Shown here in pieces: positions 1-7,405 of a stretch of 48,887 nucleotides of DNA. The stretch is taken from NCBI RefSeq assembly GCF_003185805.1, contig NZ_QHJY01000006.1, positions 1-48,887 of the forward strand, written 5' to 3'. This DNA comes from Caulobacter sp. D5. GTDB lineage: Bacteria > Pseudomonadota > Alphaproteobacteria > Caulobacterales > Caulobacteraceae. Positions within the stretch are counted from its first letter, which is position 1. Every line of letters begins with the position of its first letter. The notes below the pieces were generated by a model, which saw nothing but the letters and a program-made list of their open reading frames with translations, was not told the origin of the DNA and did no database searches. The translations under genes and the position numbers were made by a program.

Positions 1-993
1 GCGCCCGCTGGAGGCGAACGGCGCCTGACGGCTGAACTGTCGGGCGACCTGGTCGGCCAGCGGCTGGACAAGGCCCTGGCGGTTCTGTTCGACGAACTCT
101 CCCGCGCCCGGCTGCAGGCCCTGATGGCCGAGGGCCGGGTCTTCCGCCTCGACGCCGACGGCGAGCCGCGCCCGGTCACCAATGGCTCGGCCAAGGCGCA
201 GGCCGGCGACTATCTCGTCGTCGAACCGCCGCCCGCCCCGGCGATCCCGCAGCCCGAGGCGATCCCGCTCAGCGTGCTCTACGAGGACGCCCACCTGATC
301 GTGGTGGACAAGCCGGCCGGCATGGCCGTGCACCCGGCCCCCGGCAGCGAGACCGGCACCCTGGTCAACGCCCTGCTGGCCCACTGCGGCGACAGCCTGT
401 CGGGCGTCGGCGGCGTAGCGCGGCCCGGCATCGTCCACCGGCTCGACAAGGAGACCTCCGGCGTCATGGTCGCGGCCAAGAGCGACGCGGCCCATCGCGG
501 CCTGTCGGCCCTGTTCGCGACCCACGACATCGACCGCATGTACGTCGCCCTGGTGCGGGGCGCGCCGCAGCCTTCGTCCGGCACGATCGAGACGCGCCTT
601 GGCCGCTCGCCGCACGACCGCAAGAAGATGGCGGTTCTGAAGAGCGGCGGCCGCGAGGCCACCACCCACTATCGGGTCGAGCGCACCTTCGGCGGCGACG
701 GGGCCAAGCCCCTGGCCGCTCGCGTCTCCTGTCGACTGGAGACCGGCCGCACCCACCAGATCCGCGTGCACATGGCCAGCAAGGGCTCGCCGTGCCTGGG
801 CGACCCCATCTACGGCGCCGGCGCCCCGGCGGCCCCGGTCAAGGCGGTGCTGACCGAAACCGCCTTCGCCCGCCAGGCCCTGCACGCGGCCCTGCTCGGC
901 TTCGTCCATCCGGTGACGGGGCAGACCCTGCGCTTCGAAACGCCCCTGCCGCCCGACATGGCCGCGGTCGAGGCGGGGCTGGAGGCGCTGTAG
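1..993 (+). CDS. RluA/RluD-family 23S rRNA pseudouridine synthase, 5' partial
   Basis: This enzyme family isomerises uridine to pseudouridine in structured RNA, usually 23S rRNA. The reading frame is open to the left edge, and the part before the first ATG (124) encodes an S4-like RNA-binding segment (VGQRLDKALAVLF, then SRARLQALMAEGRV). The annotated gene therefore starts outside the window, and ATG 124 is internal. The catalytic block GIVHRLDKETSG with the family's essential Asp is encoded near 430-465, and the later GRTHQIRVHMASKGSPCLGDPIYG block is typical of the RluA fold. The stop is at 991-993, 3 bp before the next gene. Family assignment is firm. Which paralogue (RluC, RluD or other) cannot be decided from sequence alone. 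Confidence 0.95.
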   Translation, partial: APAGGERRLTAELSGDLVGQRLDKALAVLFDELSRARLQALMAEGRVFRLDADGEPRPVTNGSAKAQAGDYLVVEPPPAPAIPQPEAIPLSVLYEDAHLIVVDKPAGMAVHPAPGSETGTLVNALLAHCGDSLSGVGGVARPGIVHRLDKETSGVMVAAKSDAAHRGLSALFATHDIDRMYVALVRGAPQPSSGTIETRLGRSPHDRKKMAVLKSGGREATTHYRVERTFGGDGAKPLAARVSCRLETGRTHQIRVHMASKGSPCLGDPIYGAGAPAAPVKAVLTETAFARQALHAALLGFVHPVTGQTLRFETPLPPDMAAVEAGLEAL

Positions 994-996
994 CCG

Positions 997-1335
997 ATGG
1001 CCAGAGGCCGCACCTACCTGCGCTTTCGCCGCTTCGTGGATCGCGAACTGGCCAAGCCGCGGACCGCCGCCGCCCCGCTGCCGGTCTGCCTGCTGGTGCT
1101 CGCCATGGCCTTCCTGCGACCGCACCTGGCTCCACCTGCGGCGCTCGCCGGCTGGATCATCGTCGCGGCGGCTTCCCTGGCCTGGGTCACCTTCGTCGCC
1201 TGGCGCGGCTGGCGTCTCTTCCGGGCCGGCGCCCTGCGCGGCGACCGCGCGTTCGACCAGCGCGGCAAATTCGAGCTCCCACCTGAGTATTGGACCTCGG
1301 AAAGCGCCAGCCGGGCGCGCCGCCGAAAGCGTTGA
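997..1335 (+). CDS. Small two-helix membrane protein of unknown function
   Basis: I do not recognise this 112-residue protein. It begins 3 bp after the pseudouridine synthase stop, so the two are probably co-transcribed. The N-terminus is basic (MARGRTYLRFRRF). Two hydrophobic segments follow: about residues 28-43 (PVCLLVLAMAFL) and 50-70 (LAGWIIVAAASLAWVTFVAW). The C-terminus is strongly basic and ends in RARRRKR. This pattern suggests a small inner-membrane protein with both ends in the cytoplasm. The high GC and strong third-position GC are like its neighbours, which supports a real host gene. Confidence 0.6.
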   Translation: MARGRTYLRFRRFVDRELAKPRTAAAPLPVCLLVLAMAFLRPHLAPPAALAGWIIVAAASLAWVTFVAWRGWRLFRAGALRGDRAFDQRGKFELPPEYWTSESASRARRRKR

Positions 1336-1416
1336 ACCGCCTTGCGTCCGAGCAATATTCGCGCCCTAATTCAGCTTCGCCGCCCGCTTATCGGTACAGG
1401 GCTGGAGATTTGTCCC

Positions 1417-2103
1417 ATGTCCCTCGCCGCCCGCCTCGTTCCCGCACTCGCCCTGCTCGCCGCGCCCGTGATGGCTTTCGCCGCCGGCGCCGACGACGAG
1501 GTGGTCGCCACCGCCAAGACGACGACGAGCCCGACCCAGGCTCAAGCCCAGGCCGAAGCCGCGCCTGCTCCGGCCGCGCCCGCCGCGACCCGTCCGCTCA
1601 CCACCCAGGAGCAGATCGACGCCTGGCTGAAGGCCTCGCCGGTCAAGACGGTCGACGACAGCAGCGGCCCGCTGAACCTGACGCGCGCCGACGAGGACGG
1701 TCCGACCAAGCGCAAGATTCACGGCAGCGTCGAGGTCGGCGTCGGCACCGGCGGCTATCGCCACATGGGCGTCACCGCCTACTATCCGGTCGGCGAGACC
1801 GGCACCCTGGGCGTCGCCGTCAGCCAGACCGAGTACGGCAAGAACGGCCGCGGCGGCTATGGCTACGACGGCTACGGTTATGGGGGATACGGCTATGGCG
1901 GCCTCGGCTACGGCCCCTACGGCTATGGTCGCGGCGGCAAGAGCCAGTCGATCGCCCTGTCGCTGGACATGACCGGTCGCGGTTCGGCCGCCGAACGCTG
2001 TGCGAGCGGCCTCCGCGCCGACGACGGCCGCTATATCGAACCGCTGTGGGCCACCGAGATGCGCGGCGCCCAGCGCCCCTGCGACATCGACGACCGTCCG
2101 TAA
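1417..2103 (+). CDS. Secreted hypothetical protein with Gly/Tyr-rich repeat
   Basis: The start chosen is ATG 1417. Its first 23 residues form a clear Sec signal peptide (MSLAARLVPALALLAAPVMAFA, cut after AFA-like). A longer in-frame start at 1342 would bury that signal. After cleavage there is an Ala/Gln/Pro-rich linker, then a globular part (about 75-140), then a Gly/Tyr run (GYGYDGYGYGGYGYGG) around residues 148-172, and a C-terminal segment with two cysteines (ERCASG and QRPCDID) that could form a disulfide. The protein is probably periplasmic or surface-exposed. I do not recognise a family. It is 228 residues long and belongs to the host side. Confidence 0.6.
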   Translation: MSLAARLVPALALLAAPVMAFAAGADDEVVATAKTTTSPTQAQAQAEAAPAPAAPAATRPLTTQEQIDAWLKASPVKTVDDSSGPLNLTRADEDGPTKRKIHGSVEVGVGTGGYRHMGVTAYYPVGETGTLGVAVSQTEYGKNGRGGYGYDGYGYGGYGYGGLGYGPYGYGRGGKSQSIALSLDMTGRGSAAERCASGLRADDGRYIEPLWATEMRGAQRPCDIDDRP

Positions 2104-2182
2104 GACTCCCGTTCCGGCGTTCGCCGAAGCTTAACGGCTTGCCGTCATGGTGCCGGGCAATCGGGGACCTTCAGGCGTAAGC

Positions 2183-3034
2183 ATGCAGCCGGACATCACT
2201 GCGTATCACCATGCCGCCACGGGGCGGGTGACCTATCTCGTGGCCGATCCGGCCACTCTGCTGTGCGCCATCGTCGATCCGGTGCTCGACTTCGACCCGG
2301 CCACCGGCGAGACCTCGACCGCCTTCGTCGACGGCATCATCGCCGACATCCGTGAGAAGGACCTTGGCCCGACCTGGATCCTCGAGACCGGCGTCCACAC
2401 CGGACACCTGTCGGCCGCCGGCCATCTGAAGTACGAGACCGGCGCCTCGGTCGCCATCGGCGCCCACGTGCTGGAAAGCCTGCAGCGTCTGGTTCCGGCC
2501 CTCGGCGCCGACGGCGTCGACCTGGAAGGCTGGGACTTCGACAAGCTGGCCCGCGAGGACGACGAGCCCCTGATCATGGGCGGGATCGAGTTCCACCCCA
2601 TCGCCCTCTCCGGCCGCCTGCCCGGCGCCGTGGCCTACAAGGCCGGCGACGTGGTCTTCGTCGGCGACGCGCTACTTCCCCTTGGCCTGGCGACCGGCCT
2701 GCCCGACAGCGACGCCCCCGGCGCCGATGCGGCCGGCCTGTTCGCCGACGCCCGCAAGCTGCTCTCACTGCCTGACGACACCCGCCTGCTGTCGAGCTGG
2801 GCCGGCGAAGACGTCGCCGCCGCCGACACGACCGTCGCCGCCCAGAAGGCCGCCAATCCCGACGCCGGCGACGCCGTGGCCGAAGCCGAGTTCGTCGCCC
2901 GCCGCGCCGGCGACAAGCCCGCCCCCTCGGCCCTGACCATCGCCGCCCTCGATGTCGCCGTCCGCTCGGGCAAGCTGCCCTATCCCGACGAGGCCGGCGT
3001 TCGCTTTCCGTCGCGGAATATCAGTTCGCTTTAA
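2183..3034 (+). CDS. Metallo-beta-lactamase-fold protein lacking metal ligands (ETHE1/Blh-like paralogue)
   Basis: The protein follows the ETHE1/Blh persulfide-dioxygenase-like layout: an N-terminal beta strand (VTYLVADPATLLCAIVDPVLDF), then the block where the family has THxHxDH, and later the FVGDALL strand. In this protein the metal-binding block reads ETGVHTGHLSAAGHLK. The first His is Gly (residue 70) and the Asp is Gly (residue 74), leaving only His72 and His75. The usual GHTPG site reads SGRLPG, so another ligand His is missing. The Asp of GDALL is kept. This predicts loss of binuclear metal binding. ATG 2183 is preferred over in-frame ATG 2147 because the family starts near the first strand. 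It is 283 residues long. Confidence 0.75.
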   Translation: MQPDITAYHHAATGRVTYLVADPATLLCAIVDPVLDFDPATGETSTAFVDGIIADIREKDLGPTWILETGVHTGHLSAAGHLKYETGASVAIGAHVLESLQRLVPALGADGVDLEGWDFDKLAREDDEPLIMGGIEFHPIALSGRLPGAVAYKAGDVVFVGDALLPLGLATGLPDSDAPGADAAGLFADARKLLSLPDDTRLLSSWAGEDVAAADTTVAAQKAANPDAGDAVAEAEFVARRAGDKPAPSALTIAALDVAVRSGKLPYPDEAGVRFPSRNISSL

Positions 3035-3103
3035 AAACGGACTTGCCTTCATCGCCCTCGGCGCGCCTAATACTTCGCACGTGAAGCATTAGGAGGCCTC
3101 GCC

Positions 3104-3523
3104 ATGGCCGACGACCAGAGCGCCAACCTCACCGCCGTCCAGGCCGGCAGCCTGCCCGACCACCTGGGCCTGCAATGGCTGGAGGCCAAGCCGGGCCTGG
3201 TGCGCGGCCGCTTCGACGTCGCCCGCCACCACATGGCCCCCAACGGCTTCCTGCACGCCGCCGCCGTCATCGCCCTGGCCGACAGCGCCGCCGGCTATGG
3301 CTGCGTCGTCTCCCTGCCCGAGGGCGCGACCGGCTTCACCACCATCGAGCTGAAGTCGAACTTCCTGGGCACCGCCCGCGACGGCGGCGTGGCCTGCGAG
3401 GCCAAACTGATCCACGGCGGCCGCAACACCCAGGTCTGGGACGCCGTCGTCACGGCCGAAGGCACGGGAAAGACCATCGCCCTTTTCCGCTGCACCCAGA
3501 TGGTTCTCTACCCGAAAGCCTGA
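3104..3523 (+). CDS. PaaI-family hotdog-fold thioesterase
   Basis: Proteins of this family hydrolyse acyl-CoA or aryl-CoA thioesters in the cytoplasm. The 139-residue length is usual for a single hotdog domain. The central block MAPNGFLHAAAVIALADSAAGYGC contains the HGG-like helix start with the small-residue helix and conserved Asp. The strand GFTTIELKSNFLGTARDG matches the family's T-x-E-x-K-x-N-F core. A strong ribosome site (taggagg, 3090-3096) precedes ATG 3104. The substrate cannot be inferred. It is the last host protein gene before the tRNA. Confidence 0.85.
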   Translation: MADDQSANLTAVQAGSLPDHLGLQWLEAKPGLVRGRFDVARHHMAPNGFLHAAAVIALADSAAGYGCVVSLPEGATGFTTIELKSNFLGTARDGGVACEAKLIHGGRNTQVWDAVVTAEGTGKTIALFRCTQMVLYPKA

Positions 3524-3682
3524 GCCGCCACGGTCCGGACGCGGATCAAGCCGCCGCCCGACGCAGGAAATTGCGCCCTGAGACAGAAAAGCGCACCGGA
3601 GCCTCTTGCGCTCTTTCGGCGGCGCGGATAGGTATCCCGCCCTCACTCAAGGCCGGCCCCAAGCCAGCCACGAAGACCCCCT

Positions 3683-3772
<90 letters not shown>

Positions 3773-3842
3773 ATTCTGCGTTGATTTCATTGAAGAAATC
3801 CTCGCTTTCGGCCTACTGGGCCGTCGGCACGGTGCCGAACAG

Positions 3843-3901
3843 GGTGTGCCGGGGGTTTTCCTGGCACATTCGGCACACCATGAGCCGGCCTCAGGCACAC
3901 C
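3843..3901. repeat. Cluster of GGCACAYY repeats, candidate integrase arm sites (left arm)
   Basis: Within 130 bp of attL the motif GGCACA[CT][CT] occurs at 3863, 3872 and 3894 on the plus strand and at 3843-3850 on the minus strand (ggtgtgcc). The copy at 3863 sits in TTTTCCTGGCACATTCGG, which resembles TTTTCTGGCACACCCAGG near attR. Repeats on both sides of the core are what arm-type integrase sites look like. The assignment is by pattern only. Confidence 0.45.
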
Positions 3902-3914
3902 CCCGAGGCACCCT

Positions 3915-4034
3915 GTGACGCCCATTCGTCAGCACCTAGTTGAGATCGCCGGGGCCGCCCTCGTAATCGCGGGCTTCGCTCTTGGATCGCTGTGGCTGAC
4001 CCAGGGCTGGGACGCGGTGCGCGCCCTATTCTGA
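3915..4034 (+). CDS. Small single-span membrane protein
   Basis: A 39-residue reading frame starts at GTG 3915 with a GAGG ribosome site at 3905-3908. It has one hydrophobic segment (LVEIAGAALVIAGFALGSLW) and a short charged tail. It is the first possible gene inside the left prophage end, between attL and the RNA polymerase leader. Its size makes chance possible. No family is recognised. Confidence 0.4.
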   Translation: MTPIRQHLVEIAGAALVIAGFALGSLWLTQGWDAVRALF

Positions 4035-4065
4035 TACCTTCGGGAGACGGGCAGCGTTCGGCCCG

Positions 4066-4100
4066 TTGACTTAACCCCTACCCGCAAAGCGCCCTTGCGC
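4066..4100 (+). promoter_or_regulatory. Possible host-type promoter upstream of the RNA polymerase gene
   Basis: TTGACTT at 4066-4072 is a good -35-like hexamer for an alphaproteobacterial sigma-70. A GC-AAAGC-like block follows after 10-12 bp. The phage RNA polymerase must first be read by host polymerase, so a host promoter in this leader is expected. The -10 match is weak. Confidence 0.25.
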
Positions 4101-4120
4101 CCACGCTGCGGACCAGATAC

Positions 4121-4151
4121 TTGCGTCAACGCAACTATCTGGCAGCGACGC
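4121..4151 (+). promoter_or_regulatory. TTGCGT element (imperfect) in the RNA polymerase leader
   Basis: The left arm reads TTGCGTCAACGC, preceded by ATAC as in several other copies. The right arm is degenerate (TGGCAGCGACGC). The first 14 bp are themselves a near-palindrome (TTGCGTCAACGCAA). It lies 65 bp before the near-perfect copy at 4186. Confidence 0.5.
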
Positions 4152-4185
4152 ATGTTCCCCCCTCGACCCGATCCGTAACCGATGT

Positions 4186-4216
4186 TTGCGTAAGAGCATC
4201 TAACGCTCTCACGCAA
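4186..4216. promoter_or_regulatory. 31-bp inverted repeat, candidate operator
   Basis: The arms are TTGCGTAAGAGC and GCTCTCACGCAA, with 11 of 12 positions complementary, around the centre ATCTAAC. This is the best-conserved member of the TTGCGT family. It lies just upstream of the candidate phage promoter and the RNA polymerase gene. There is no T-tract, so a terminator is unlikely. Confidence 0.65.
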
Positions 4217-4220
4217 TCCT

Positions 4221-4240
4221 AATTACTGCTGCCCTTAGGG
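4221..4240 (+). promoter_or_regulatory. Candidate phage RNA polymerase promoter, copy 1
   Basis: The sequence AATTACTGCTGCCCTTAGGG recurs with few changes at 6842 and 18504. Aligned at TAGGG to the T7 consensus (TAATACGACTCACTATAGGG), it shares the AC, CT and TAGGG positions. All three copies point rightward and lie ahead of major gene blocks. Confidence 0.55.
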
Positions 4241-4341
4241 GGCCGATTAAGGCCCACCCAGAGGTCAAACCAAAAGTCCAACCAAAAGCCACCTGCGGCC
4301 CACCAGCCGACGGGATGGCGGACTCATGCCTGGAGAGCACC

Positions 4342-6801
4342 GTGGTTCACACCCAAGAGACCCTGAAAGAACTGATCGCCCGCCAGCTGGAGCTGGAAAA
4401 CGAGAGCCGCGCGCTCGGGGCCGCTCGATACCAATCCTCCCGCCCCCTGCCCTGGCGCACCGAGACGTCCTCGGTCATCGAGGAGGCGGAGCTACCGCCC
4501 GGCCGTCAGCTGCTCAAGCTGGCCCTGGAGCCGGCCGCCGCCGCCATCACCGAGTTCCTCGACCGGGTCCGCGAAGGCGGCGCAGGCCGCCGGCCCAAGG
4601 CCTACCGCGTGCTGTGCCTGGCCGGCGCGCAAGAGGCCGCCTACCTAACCGGCCGCGTTGTCGTGAACGCCGCCGCGTCGCGCCTGCCTGTGACCACCAC
4701 GGCCTACGCCGTCGCCGCGTCCATCATCGAGCACATCGAGATGGTCCAGCTGAAGGCCGCCAACAAGGCCGGCTTCAAGGGCCTGGTGAAGGCCCAGAAG
4801 AAGGGTGGCTCCTCGTCGAAGAAGCGCCAGGCCATCAAGGAGATCATGGCGAACGAGGGCGCACGCCTGGAGGTCCCCCAAGCCGAGCAGCTTCAGATCG
4901 GCCTGAAGGCCATCGAGCTGTTCATCTCGTCGTCGGACCTCTTCGTCATGGAGCTGGGCCCCAACAAGTCCGGCCGGGACACCTACTTCCTCCGCCCGAC
5001 CGAGGCCCTGGCCGGGTGGCTGGAGCGCCAGCACGCCCGCTGTGAACTGCTGGAGCCCATCCACCTGCCGATGGTCGTCCGTCCCCGCGCCTGGCGCACG
5101 CCCTTCTGGGGCGGCTACCTGACCAAGCGGCCCGGCCTGCGGCTCGTCAAGCAGTGGAACGACAAGTACCATACCGAGCTGCGCAACGTGGACATGAAGC
5201 CCGTCTACGACGCGGTCAATGCCGTCCAGAACACGGCCTGGCGCATCAACGAGACCGTCCTGTCGGTCATGCGGGAGGTCTGGGACGGCGGCGGCGACAT
5301 GGGCGGCCTGCCCCGTCGGGACGACGTCCCACTGCCGGCCAAGCCCGAGGGCATGGAGGAAGACCCCTCGCTCTTGAAGGATTGGAAGCGGGAGGCGGCG
5401 ATCGTCCACCAGGCGAACGCTATGGCCCTGTCCAAGCGGCTGTCCTTCCAGCAGCGCCTGTGGATCGCCGACAAGTTCGAAGCCGAGGCGGCGATCTACT
5501 TCCCGCACGAGTTGGACTTCCGGGGCCGCATCTACCCGATCCCGACCGGCGGCCCGCACCCGCAGGCCGACGACAGCGGCAAGGCGCTGCTCCAGTTCGC
5601 CGAGGGCAAGCCCCTGGGCGACGCGGGAGCCTGGTGGCTGGCCGTCCACATCGCCAACCTCTTCGGCGTGGACAAGGTCAGCTTCAAGGATCGCGTGGAC
5701 TGGGTCTTCGCCAACACCCAGCTGCTGCTCGACAGCGCCGACGATCCGCTCGACGGAGCCCGGTTCTGGACCACGGCAGACAGCCCTTGGTGCGCCTTGG
5801 CCGCCTGCGTGGACTGGGCGGGGTACATGAAGGACGGCGGGGACTACGTCTCGCACACCCCGATCGCCCTCGACGGCTCCAACTCCGGGCTCCAGCACTT
5901 CTCGGCCATGCTCCGCGACCCCGTCGGTGCTGCCGCCGTGAACCTGCTGCCGTCCGACAAGCCGCAGGACGTCTACGCCCAGGTCGCTGCCAAGGCCCAG
6001 GCCATGGCCGACACTTCCACCTCGGAGGAACTGCGCGCCTGGGCCGGCGGGAAGGTAAGCCGCAAGATCGCGAAGCGCCCCTGCATGACCTACGTCTACT
6101 CGGCGACGCGCTTCGGGATGCACGACATGATCCTGCAAACCCTGCGCGAGGTGGACAAGGAGCACGCGAAGAAGGCGGAGCTGCCCCACCTGGCCGGCGC
6201 GGACAACTACAAGTCTGCCATGGCCCTCTCCTACGTCATGTGGGACGCCATCCAGCAGACCGTGGTGGCCGCCTCGGGCGCCATGGAGTGGCTGCGGAAT
6301 GCGGCGAAGATCGCGACGACCTCGGGCCAGCCGATCTGGTGGACCACCCCCATGGGCCTGCCGGTCCTTCAGATGTACCGAGCGACGGCCTCGGAGACGG
6401 TCAACGTCTTCATCGGAGCCAAGCGGCTCCAGCTGGTAACCGCCGTCCACGCGGAGGGGATTAACCGGAACGCCCAGGTCAACGGCATCGCGCCCAACTT
6501 CGTCCACTCGATGGATGCTGCCCACCTCATGGCCGTGGCCAATACTTGCGTAAGAGCAGGTATTATCAGCCTCGCCGTGATCCACGACAGCTTCGGCACC
6601 CACGCCGCCGACGCCGCCGACCTGGCGATGATCCTGAAGGAGACCTTCGTGGCCCAGTACACCCCAAACGTCCTGGCCCGGTTCCGCGACGAGCTAATGG
6701 CGCAGCTCCCACCAGAGATCGCCGAACTGATCCCCGAGCTTCCCCCGCTGGGCACCCTCGATCTCTCGGAGGTGCTGCGCTCGGACTACGTCTTTGCGTG
6801 A
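4342..6801 (+). CDS. Single-subunit (T7-type) DNA-directed RNA polymerase
   Basis: This enzyme transcribes phage middle and late genes from phage-specific promoters. All core motifs of the family are visible: ALDGSNSGLQHFSAMLRD with the first catalytic Asp (about residue 511), RKIAKRPCMTYVYSATRFG with the conserved Lys/Tyr of the O-helix, GIAPNFVHSMDAAHL, and VIHDSFGTHAADA with the second catalytic Asp (about 749). The C-terminus ends YVFA, close to T7's FAFA. The start GTG 4342 is chosen because GGAGAG (4332-4337) is well spaced; the same CTGGAGAG precedes the next gene. ATG 4315 is in frame nine codons upstream but has no good ribosome site. A TTGCGT element lies inside the gene at 6546, and another overlaps the stop codon. 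Confidence 0.97.
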   Translation: MVHTQETLKELIARQLELENESRALGAARYQSSRPLPWRTETSSVIEEAELPPGRQLLKLALEPAAAAITEFLDRVREGGAGRRPKAYRVLCLAGAQEAAYLTGRVVVNAAASRLPVTTTAYAVAASIIEHIEMVQLKAANKAGFKGLVKAQKKGGSSSKKRQAIKEIMANEGARLEVPQAEQLQIGLKAIELFISSSDLFVMELGPNKSGRDTYFLRPTEALAGWLERQHARCELLEPIHLPMVVRPRAWRTPFWGGYLTKRPGLRLVKQWNDKYHTELRNVDMKPVYDAVNAVQNTAWRINETVLSVMREVWDGGGDMGGLPRRDDVPLPAKPEGMEEDPSLLKDWKREAAIVHQANAMALSKRLSFQQRLWIADKFEAEAAIYFPHELDFRGRIYPIPTGGPHPQADDSGKALLQFAEGKPLGDAGAWWLAVHIANLFGVDKVSFKDRVDWVFANTQLLLDSADDPLDGARFWTTADSPWCALAACVDWAGYMKDGGDYVSHTPIALDGSNSGLQHFSAMLRDPVGAAAVNLLPSDKPQDVYAQVAAKAQAMADTSTSEELRAWAGGKVSRKIAKRPCMTYVYSATRFGMHDMILQTLREVDKEHAKKAELPHLAGADNYKSAMALSYVMWDAIQQTVVAASGAMEWLRNAAKIATTSGQPIWWTTPMGLPVLQMYRATASETVNVFIGAKRLQLVTAVHAEGINRNAQVNGIAPNFVHSMDAAHLMAVANTCVRAGIISLAVIHDSFGTHAADAADLAMILKETFVAQYTPNVLARFRDELMAQLPPEIAELIPELPPLGTLDLSEVLRSDYVFA
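6546..6557 (+). promoter_or_regulatory. TTGCGTAAGAGC half-element inside the RNA polymerase gene
   Basis: The 12-bp arm is identical to the left arm of the 4186 copy, and is preceded by ATAC as at 4117-4120. It is followed by AGGTATT; the right arm is not kept. In frame it reads T-C-V-R-A using ACT TGC GTA AGA GCA, codons that are rare in the GC-rich surroundings. Confidence 0.5.
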
Positions 6802-6806
6802 GATGT

Positions 6807-6837
6807 TTGCGTAAAAGCATCTAATGCTCTGACGCAC
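6807..6837. promoter_or_regulatory. 31-bp inverted repeat, candidate operator
   Basis: The arms are TTGCGTAAAAGC and GCTCTGACGCAC around the centre ATCTAAT. A further TTGCGTGAGA overlaps the RNA polymerase stop codon at 6794, giving two elements in tandem. Confidence 0.6.
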
Positions 6838-6841
6838 TCGC

Positions 6842-6861
6842 AATTAGTGCTGCCCTTAGGA
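6842..6861 (+). promoter_or_regulatory. Candidate phage RNA polymerase promoter, copy 2
   Basis: AATTAGTGCTGCCCTTAGGA differs from copy 1 at two positions. It lies 30 bp ahead of the first gene of the middle block (6891). Confidence 0.55.
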
Positions 6862-6890
6862 GCAACACGCTTTCGACCCTGGAGAGACCC

Positions 6891-7124
6891 ATGAAGTTCG
6901 CCACCCCCACCACCCCCATTGACGTGGTAGCGCTGGACCTGGCCGTAGACGCCGACGGCGACGCGGCCCTCTCGGCGACCGTGAGCGGCCAGAAGATCGC
7001 CCTCGGCTACATCGGCCAGGGCAGTGGCACGTTCTACCTGTACGCCCTGAGCCTCGCCGAACGCCGCGCCCTTGAAGGCGCCGGCTTCAAGCTCAGCGCA
7101 ACCCACCGCCTGACGATCGGCTGA
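6891..7124 (+). CDS. Small hypothetical phage protein
   Basis: This 77-residue protein has no family that I recognise. ATG 6891 has GGAGAG at 6880-6885 as ribosome site. The sequence is mostly beta-prone (GDAALSATVSGQKIALGYIG, then TFYLYALSLAERRAL) with a short C-terminal helix. The stop overlaps the next start (TGATG), which suggests translational coupling. It is the first gene after the second phage-promoter candidate, so it should be among the first middle genes expressed. Confidence 0.65.
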   Translation: MKFATPTTPIDVVALDLAVDADGDAALSATVSGQKIALGYIGQGSGTFYLYALSLAERRALEGAGFKLSATHRLTIG

Positions 7125-7405
7125 TGCAGGGCATCGCCGACCGCGTTCGGACGGCAAGCGAGGTCGGCATCCTTCGGGAGCCGGCCTTTCGCATCATCGA
7201 CCGGATGCAGCACATCAACCCGAGCGACCAAGTTCGGGCCCTGATGCTCGCCGCCGCCGTCACCTGTGACGCCCTCCGGCTCGACCCTCACGAAGAGATC
7301 GAGCGAGCCCGCCGAATGATGGCGCAGGCCGAGGGCCCCTTCTCCTACCACGTCCAGGCCATCCGCGATTACGCGGCGGGTGAGCTGGCCCGAAAGGACC
7401 GCTGA
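7124..7405 (+). CDS. Hypothetical phage protein, helical
   Basis: A 93-residue, apparently all-helical protein (RVRTASEVGILREPAFRIID; DQVRALMLAAAVTCDALRLD; IERARRMMAQAEG). It overlaps both neighbours by the stop/start arrangement TGATG, so it sits in a tight operon. No motif or family is recognised. Codon use matches neighbouring phage genes. Confidence 0.65.
   Translation: MQGIADRVRTASEVGILREPAFRIIDRMQHINPSDQVRALMLAAAVTCDALRLDPHEEIERARRMMAQAEGPFSYHVQAIRDYAAGELARKDR

Larger units (their letters stand above)
4181..4240 (+). repeat. 60-bp direct repeat, copy 1 (operator plus phage-promoter candidate)
   Basis: This block and 6802-6861 match at 52 of 60 positions by hand count, in the same orientation. 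They bracket the RNA polymerase gene. Each consists of GATG, a 31-bp inverted repeat, a 4-bp spacer and the AATTASTGCTGCCCTTAGG motif. Confidence 0.85.
6802..6861 (+). repeat. 60-bp direct repeat, copy 2
   Basis: This is the second copy of the 4181-4240 block. It begins inside the last codons of the RNA polymerase region and contains an inverted repeat (6807-6837) followed by the phage-promoter motif (6842-6861). Confidence 0.85.

Noticed and set aside
4645-6603. 652-codon open frame on the minus strand opposite the RNA polymerase gene
   Set aside because: It mirrors a GC-rich coding region in another frame, has a low-complexity composition and no motif. The plus-strand polymerase has every family motif.
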